From assembly GCA_009840445.1 (NCBI GenBank), contig VXNS01000084.1, forward strand, positions 1-64,000: 64,000 nt of DNA, read 5' to 3'. Below are positions 59,059 to 64,000 of the stretch, one piece after another. The notes beneath the pieces are model-generated. The model was not told the origin of the DNA and made no database searches. It saw only the letters and a program-made list of their open reading frames with translations. This DNA is from Synechococcus sp. SB0662_bin_14. Lineage in GTDB: Bacteria; Cyanobacteriota; Cyanobacteriia; PCC-6307; Cyanobiaceae. How positions within the stretch are numbered: the stretch's first letter is position 1; every line of letters starts with the position of its first letter. The translations under genes and the position numbers were made by a program.

Positions 59059-59946
59059 ATGCCCCCCATCCACCTGGCTGCCCTGACTCCCGCAGACGGC
59101 GCCCCGGACTTGGCCCTGGCCTGCTGGCGCGCCCTGGTGCTAGGCGTCGTTCAGGGTCTCACCGAGTTTCTCCCCATCAGCAGCACCGCCCATCTCAAGG
59201 CGGTGCCCGTGTTTCTGGGCTGGGGTGATCCTGGGGTGGCGGTCACGGCGGTGTTGCAGCTTGGCAGCATCGGGGCCGTACTGGCCTATTTCCGGAAGGA
59301 TTTGCGCCAGTTGAGCCTGGGGCTGCTGGGGGGTCTGCGGCAAGGGAATCTGAATGCCCCGGAGGCGCGGCTGGGGCTGGCCATTGTGGTGGGCACCGTG
59401 CCCATTCTTGTGGCTGGCCTTGCCATTCGGCTCTTCTTCTACGAGGCCTATGGAGCATCGGTGCTGCGCAGCCTGGCGGGGATCGGGGTGGTGTCCATGG
59501 TGATGGCGGCGCTGATGGCCCTGGCGGAGCGAACGGGGCGCCGCCGCCAGGGCCTTGCCCAGGTGAGCATCACTGCGGGTTGGCTCCTGGGGTTGGCGCA
59601 GATGTTGGCCCTGGTGCCCGGGGTGTCCCGCTCGGGCAGCACCCTCACGGCGGCGCTGCTCATGGGCTGGCAACGGGTGGCGGCCGCCCGGTTCTCCTTT
59701 TTGCTGGGGATTCCGGCCATCACCATGGCGGGCCTGGCGGAAGTGAAGGAGGCCCTCGCCAGCCCCGGCCTGGGGGGTGCGCTGCCCCTGGTGGTGGGGG
59801 TGCTGAGTGCCGCCCTCTCCTCCTGGCTGGCCATTGCCTGGCTGCTGCGGTTCTTGCAGCGGCACAGCACCTGGGTGTTTGTTCTCTATCGCCTGGGCTT
59901 TGGCGTGCTGTTGGTGGTGGTCAGTGTTGGGGGAAGTGGCGGATAA
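59059..59946 (+). CDS. uppP: Undecaprenyl-diphosphatase
   Basis: UppP (BacA) recycles the lipid carrier undecaprenyl pyrophosphate for peptidoglycan and polysaccharide synthesis. The 295-residue membrane protein has the two active-site blocks GVVQGLTEFLPISSTAHL and VPGVSRSGSTLTAALLMG. There are about eight membrane helices. It marks the return to core DNA. It overlaps the convergent icd gene by 26 bases. Confidence 0.95.
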   Translation: MPPIHLAALTPADGAPDLALACWRALVLGVVQGLTEFLPISSTAHLKAVPVFLGWGDPGVAVTAVLQLGSIGAVLAYFRKDLRQLSLGLLGGLRQGNLNAPEARLGLAIVVGTVPILVAGLAIRLFFYEAYGASVLRSLAGIGVVSMVMAALMALAERTGRRRQGLAQVSITAGWLLGLAQMLALVPGVSRSGSTLTAALLMGWQRVAAARFSFLLGIPAITMAGLAEVKEALASPGLGGALPLVVGVLSAALSSWLAIAWLLRFLQRHSTWVFVLYRLGFGVLLVVVSVGGSGG

Positions 59947-61357
59947 TCGCCTCGGCAAACTCCGAACACTTCAGCGGGGGATCCACGGGGGGGTCCATCA
60001 TGCGGGCCAGGTCGTAGGTGACGCAGCGGTTGGCGATGGCCTGGCCAATGCCGTGGTGGATCAGGGCGGCGGCTTCGTGCCAGCCGAGGAACTCCAACAT
60101 CATCTGACCACTGAGGATCAGGGAGCCGGGATTGATGCGATCCAGGCCGGCGTGTTTGGGGGCGGTGCCGTGGGTGGCCTCGAAGATGGCGGCATGATCG
60201 CCGATGTTGGCGCCGGGGGCCATGCCCAGGCCCCCCACAATGGCCGCGGCGGCATCGGAGATGTAGTCCCCGTTCAAGTTGAGGGTCACCAGAACGGAGT
60301 ACTCCCCCGGTCGGGTTTGCAACTGCTGAAACACACTGTCGGCAATGCGATCATCCACCATCACCATCCGGCGCCAACGGCCTTGACCGTGGGATTCGCC
60401 AATGCTGTCGATGATGGCGCGCACCTCTTCACAGACGGCTTGCTGCTTGGCGGGGGTGAGGTTGTCGTAGCCGGGGTCAATGGCGCGGGCATTGTTTTCC
60501 ACCGACAACCGGGGATCCCTGGCCAGGTTGTCCAGCACCCAGCTTTCCCGCTCCGTGACGCACACGGCGCGGAACTCCGTTGTAGCCAGTTCGTAGCCCC
60601 AGTCCCGGAAGGCCCCCTCGGTGAACTTCATGATGTTCCCCTTATGGACCAGGGTCACGTGGCGTTTGCGGCCCTCCAGCCCCAGGGCATGGTGGATGGC
60701 GCGGCGCACGTGACGCTGGGTGCCCACCCTGCTCACCGGCTTGATGCCCAGCCCGGAGCCGGGTCGAAGCTGGCGGTTCCCCAGCTTGCCGTTGGCGGGG
60801 ATCACCGTCTCGTTCAGGTGACGCAGCAACTCCTGACCGACGGGATCGTCAGCGGCCCACTCCACGCCGATGTAGATGTCTTCCGTGTTTTCCCGATACA
60901 CCACCACGTCCAGCTTCTCCGGGCGTCTGTGGGGACTGGGGGTGCCTGTGTAGTAGCGGCAGGGTCGCACACAGCAGTACAGATCGAACAGTTGCCGCAG
61001 CGTCACGTTCAGGGAGCGGATGCCGCCCCCCACCGGGGTGGTGAGGGGTCCTTTGATGGCAATGCCGTATTGGCGGATGGCGTTCAGGGTGTCTTCCGGC
61101 AGGTATTGGAGGTCCCCATAAAGCTGACAGGCCTCGTCCCCGGCATAGATCTTGAACCACTGAATGCGACGCCCACTGCCGTAGGCAGCCTGCACGGCGG
61201 CATCCAGCACCCGCCGGGTGGCAGGCCAGATGTCCACGCCGGTGCCGTCCCCACGAATGAAAGGAATGACGGGTTCATCGGGGACAACAGGGCGCCCCCC
61301 CTCGAAACGGATGGCGGTCCCCTGGGAGGGCGGGCTGAGCCTGGTGAAGCTGGGCAT
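59921..61357 (-). CDS. icd: NADP-dependent isocitrate dehydrogenase
   Basis: ICD makes 2-oxoglutarate, the carbon skeleton for ammonia assimilation and the effector of PII. The 478-residue length and motifs PFIRGDGTGVDIW, RENTEDIYIGVEW and GTAPKHAGLDRINPGSLILSGQMM fit the cyanobacterial NADP type. The phosphorylation loop (RSLNV) is present. The start ATG 61357 gives the usual MPSFTRLSPP. The 616-codon plus-strand ORF across it is a shadow. Confidence 0.95.
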   Translation of the reverse strand: MPSFTRLSPPSQGTAIRFEGGRPVVPDEPVIPFIRGDGTGVDIWPATRRVLDAAVQAAYGSGRRIQWFKIYAGDEACQLYGDLQYLPEDTLNAIRQYGIAIKGPLTTPVGGGIRSLNVTLRQLFDLYCCVRPCRYYTGTPSPHRRPEKLDVVVYRENTEDIYIGVEWAADDPVGQELLRHLNETVIPANGKLGNRQLRPGSGLGIKPVSRVGTQRHVRRAIHHALGLEGRKRHVTLVHKGNIMKFTEGAFRDWGYELATTEFRAVCVTERESWVLDNLARDPRLSVENNARAIDPGYDNLTPAKQQAVCEEVRAIIDSIGESHGQGRWRRMVMVDDRIADSVFQQLQTRPGEYSVLVTLNLNGDYISDAAAAIVGGLGMAPGANIGDHAAIFEATHGTAPKHAGLDRINPGSLILSGQMMLEFLGWHEAAALIHHGIGQAIANRCVTYDLARMMDPPVDPPLKCSEFAEAIIRHFPQH

Positions 61358-61368
61358 GGTGATTGGAT

Positions 61369-61770
61369 TCAGTCAACTGAGGCTTTGGAGACACACATGT
61401 CCCTGCCCAACGCATACACCTTGAAACGTTCCTTGCGGGTCATGCTCTGCAGGTCCAGCGAGGCTGCAAAGTCGGAAGCCATGGTCAGGGAACCGTCCGG
61501 GCTCAGCGCTTTCATCATGTTAAGAAGATCATTATCACTCATGTCTCCATACAGACCCGGGTTGGTGCGCTTGTTTTTCCGAACAACAGCGAGAAAGCAG
61601 GGATCAATGACCTCCTGCATGACTTCCCCCTCGATGTCAATGCCGACGTCAATATAGGCATAGGCGGCACCGGGACCGGCCAGGAGAGGCAAGAGCATGA
61701 AAGCCATGACGACTACTGGCGCCATGAGCCGGAGGAGCGTGACGACGGCGCGGGAGCAATACAGCTTCAT
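61369..61770 (-). CDS. Exported protein of unknown function
   Basis: The 133-residue protein has a clear signal peptide (LLRLMAPVVVMAFMLLPLLAGPGAAYA) with a likely cleavage after AYA. The mature part has two cysteines (DPCFLAVV and DMCVSK), which may form a disulfide in the periplasm. No family is recognised. It lies 11 bases upstream of icd in the same direction. Confidence 0.6.
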   Translation of the reverse strand: MKLYCSRAVVTLLRLMAPVVVMAFMLLPLLAGPGAAYAYIDVGIDIEGEVMQEVIDPCFLAVVRKNKRTNPGLYGDMSDNDLLNMMKALSPDGSLTMASDFAASLDLQSMTRKERFKVYALGRDMCVSKASVD

Positions 61771-61849
61771 GGGCGTGTTGAGTGGTCTCGTTGAAGGTAC
61801 ACCTGCTCTTCCTTCTTGGGCCGCGCCAGGGAGCGGTTGCTTCTAACCC

Positions 61850-62959
61850 ATGCCGATACGTCGTGACGTGATTGCCGTGGTGGGGGCCGGAAGCGTGGGC
61901 AGCGTGACGGCCTGGTGGCTGGCCCGCTGCGGCGCCCAGGTGGTGTGGCTTGCGCCCCATGCCGGCGGCCAGCAGCAGCGGCCCGGCAGCCTGGCGGCCT
62001 TGGGGGTGTTGATGGGCCATTGCAGCCGACGTCTCCGTGGCCGAAGCTGGCGGTTGCGGCGTACTTCCCTTGCCCTGTGGCGCCAGTGGTTGCCGTTGCT
62101 GGAACCGGGATCCGTCCCCCAGCAATGGGGGCTCACGGTGCTCTGCCACCAAGCGGACGAGGTGGAGCGGCTCCAGGCGCTGGTGCGCCGACGGCAAGGG
62201 GAGGGGGTCCCTCTGGCCTGGCGCACCCGTGACGAACTCCTCAACCGCTGGCCCGTCCTGGCGTCCGGCGACCTGCAGGGTGGCCTCTGGTCTCCCCAGG
62301 ATGGACAACTGGATCCTGCCCCACTGCTGGCGGCCCTGGCCATAGCCGCCGAACACTTGGGGGTCCAGCGCCGGCCCGCCCAGGTGACAGGCCTCCAACC
62401 TGAGGGCAAGAACTGGCGCCTTCGGTTGCAAGCCAGCGATCCCGACTGCCCCACAACCCTCCTGGCTTCAGCCGTGGTGCTCTGTACAGGGTTGGGCACC
62501 GGTCGGCTGCTGGCGGCCCTGGATCCGGCCATCCGGTTGAACTGGCCCATGACGCCGGTGCTGGGTCAGGCGGCTGAGCTTCACTGCCCCATGCTGCCGC
62601 CACAGGGCTTGCCGGGGCCTGTGGTGTGGCGCGGGGTCCACTTGATCCCTCGCCCCCAGGACCGGCGGTTGTGGATCGGGGCAACCGTGGAGCCCGGTGA
62701 CCAGAGCCAGGCCCAATGCTTTGACCGGATGCTGCGGCTGGATGGCGCCGCTCCACCGTGGCTGCGGCAGGCCCAGGTGCTGGACCGCTGGCAGGGGGTG
62801 CGGGCCCGGCCCACAGGTGGCCCTGCACCGCTGTTGGCCACCCTGGCCCCTGGCGTGTTGCTCACCAGCGGCCACTACCGCAACGGCATCCTTCTGGCGC
62901 CAGCCACGGCCGCCTGGACCGGCCAGCAACTGGGCTTTCCGGCGCCAGACGCCCCCTGA
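61850..62959 (+). CDS. FAD-dependent oxidoreductase (DAO/glycine oxidase family)
   Basis: The 369-residue protein opens with the dinucleotide motif VVGAGSVGSVTAWWLARCGAQVVWL and closes with LTSGHYRNGILLAPATA, as in glycine or D-amino acid oxidases. WIGATVEPG is a conserved substrate-side block. Family members oxidise amines with FAD; the ThiO type makes the thiamin thiazole glycine imine. No thi gene is adjacent, so the substrate is open. Confidence 0.85.
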   Translation: MPIRRDVIAVVGAGSVGSVTAWWLARCGAQVVWLAPHAGGQQQRPGSLAALGVLMGHCSRRLRGRSWRLRRTSLALWRQWLPLLEPGSVPQQWGLTVLCHQADEVERLQALVRRRQGEGVPLAWRTRDELLNRWPVLASGDLQGGLWSPQDGQLDPAPLLAALAIAAEHLGVQRRPAQVTGLQPEGKNWRLRLQASDPDCPTTLLASAVVLCTGLGTGRLLAALDPAIRLNWPMTPVLGQAAELHCPMLPPQGLPGPVVWRGVHLIPRPQDRRLWIGATVEPGDQSQAQCFDRMLRLDGAAPPWLRQAQVLDRWQGVRARPTGGPAPLLATLAPGVLLTSGHYRNGILLAPATAAWTGQQLGFPAPDAP

Positions 62960-63042
62960 CCACCATGGGGGCTTCCCTGTGGCCCTGCGTTTGGGGAGCC
63001 CTTGCGTTTCTGAAGTCAATCGTTAAGGTAAAGGTATAAAGT

Positions 63043-63306
63043 ATGCCGCTGCACAGAGCAGGGAGTATCTCCATGTCGCCGTTGCGCAAGACAAAACCAT
63101 CACCTTGTCTCCTGGCCTCGCGCAGGCTATGGCGCGCCAGTCGGGGCGACACCCTTGCCAACGTCCCCGCAGCCGAACTGGCCAAGGCCTATCTCAGAGG
63201 GGAAGACGTGTATTTGGGACAAGGGCGCTGGTGGCGCTGGAAACGTGACGGTGTCCCCGGCTGGCTTACGCCTTTCTTAAAGGAAACGGGTCTTCTCGGG
63301 ACGTGA
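63043..63306 (+). CDS. Small hypothetical protein
   Basis: Up to 87 residues, or 77 from the ATG 63073 (MSPLRKTKPS). The C-terminal part (GEDVYLGQGRWWRWKRDGVPGWL) is aromatic and basic. It converges on the next gene with no gap. I know no family. The start is uncertain. Confidence 0.45.
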   Translation: MPLHRAGSISMSPLRKTKPSPCLLASRRLWRASRGDTLANVPAAELAKAYLRGEDVYLGQGRWWRWKRDGVPGWLTPFLKETGLLGT

Positions 63307-63909
63307 TCAGGGCGTGAGCGTATTGGGGGGTGCTCCAGTATTCGGCAGGTCGGACACCATCACGGGCAAGCGCTCCGTCATGGATCTTCGATGCCGTCCC
63401 TGCTCCTGCTGGTTCACAAGGGTCACTGCCTCTTGCAGCAAGGAGTTGAACGTCTCCCCCGGGAGTCTGTGGCGGGCCACTTCCATGAAGGTGCGGGAGA
63501 GGGACTCGCCAGCGGCGGCCATCAACTGGGGGTTGTTGCGACGGTTGTTCTGCTCCTCTTCAATGGCCTTAATGAACCGTGCGGTCACGTCCCGCTTGGT
63601 GCAGGCACGGATGACCGCATCCCGTGGCGTGGTGTCCAAGTCAGCATCAAGCTGGGCAATGCGCTGCTCCAAACTGGTGAACACCTCGCTGGCTTCCCGC
63701 GCCAAGTTACCCAATTGACCGTCACTCAGCTTGGGGAGATCGGCAACATACACCCTGCCGTGGTCGTTCAGGGTGAGAAAAGGGGCCCGGGAGGGGGCGG
63801 GCACGCTGCGCAGTGGGGGCCGTGGCTGGGGGCGATTGGGAGACTGGAGGCTTGGACCGGCGGAACTGCGACGGCGGGTGATGCGATTGGAGGGGAAGCT
63901 GGAAGTCAC
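63307..63909 (-). CDS. Conserved hypothetical protein
   Basis: The 200-residue protein has a disordered, Arg-Pro-Ser-rich N-terminus (about 45 residues), then a helical part (LSDGQLGNLAREASEVFTSLEQRIAQLDADL, ETFNSLLQEAVTLVNQQEQ). It has no signal or membrane segment. It looks like a cyanobacterial conserved protein but I cannot name it. About 90 bases to the right edge carry nothing I can support. Confidence 0.6.
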   Translation of the reverse strand: MTSSFPSNRITRRRSSAGPSLQSPNRPQPRPPLRSVPAPSRAPFLTLNDHGRVYVADLPKLSDGQLGNLAREASEVFTSLEQRIAQLDADLDTTPRDAVIRACTKRDVTARFIKAIEEEQNNRRNNPQLMAAAGESLSRTFMEVARHRLPGETFNSLLQEAVTLVNQQEQGRHRRSMTERLPVMVSDLPNTGAPPNTLTP

Positions 63910-64000
63910 GGCTAAGAGGGGTTAGGGAATGTATGAACTGTTCACGGCTTTATTCTGCCACATGGGGACGTGGTTCTGGCAGCCCTTCTATCGGTCCATG

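Noticed and set aside
59807-61657. 616-codon plus-strand ORF over icd
   Set aside because: It is antisense to a complete isocitrate dehydrogenase and has shadow-type composition.

Overview
The window looks like a chromosomal segment of a high-GC (about 60 percent) picocyanobacterium of the marine Synechococcus/Cyanobium type. The evidence is the gene set and order: ATP synthase genes, an apcE-apcA-apcB-apcC allophycocyanin core cluster, psbO, ftsW-ccdA-ccs1-queF-glnB, a PucC-like carrier, and several cyanobacteria-only families (DUF2555, DUF2752, DUF3326, DUF4278). A sponge-associated lineage such as Candidatus Synechococcus spongiarum would fit the cadherin-like surface protein and the defence load, but this is inference only.

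Layout. 1-2.6 kb: a secreted multidomain surface protein on the minus strand, split by a frameshift at a six-base homopolymer; nine CGATC repeats lie between an extended -10 box and its start codon. 2.8-9.5 kb: KDPG-aldolase-like enzyme, ftsH, sat, psbO, coaBC, DUF2555. 9.6-10.8 kb: tRNA-Ala(CGC) and two plus-strand genes. 10.8-19.3 kb: a minus-strand run of ATP synthase genes atp1-atpB-atpE-b'-b-delta-alpha-gamma followed by tightly coupled genes for a ferredoxin, a small protein, DUF3326, a glutamine amidotransferase and DUF2752. The delta/alpha junction is collapsed and the alpha gene has lost its normal start. 19.5-26.2 kb: a methyltransferase and the apc genes; ApcE carries four linker repeats. 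26.2-43.6 kb: housekeeping genes (cell division, cytochrome c maturation, queuosine, PII, tlyA, purB, proA, folB, a TolC-like porin, pucC-like, IMPase, obgE, relA/spoT).

43.7-58.9 kb is an accessory defence island. Its core is an SNF2-type helicase with a C-terminal DUF3883, a DUF1156 DNA methylase and a Swt1-HEPN/DUF499 ATPase. The helicase is separated from the other two by a broken AlbA_2 gene, three membrane-anchored coiled-coil genes (two of them a recent tandem duplication) and an AT-rich HEPN gene. It is followed by a 219-bp MITE-like element, a scrap of a second helicase 3' end, and a type II restriction-modification pair with an ATGA overlap and a possibly frameshifted methylase. 59.0-64 kb returns to core genes: uppP, icd, an FAD oxidoreductase and small hypotheticals.

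The photosynthesis genes supply an oxygen-evolving subunit, the phycobilisome core and the ATP synthase. The island probably acts against foreign DNA, with HEPN domains as likely RNase effectors (inference from domain families). I saw no CRISPR array, rRNA, or intact transposase.
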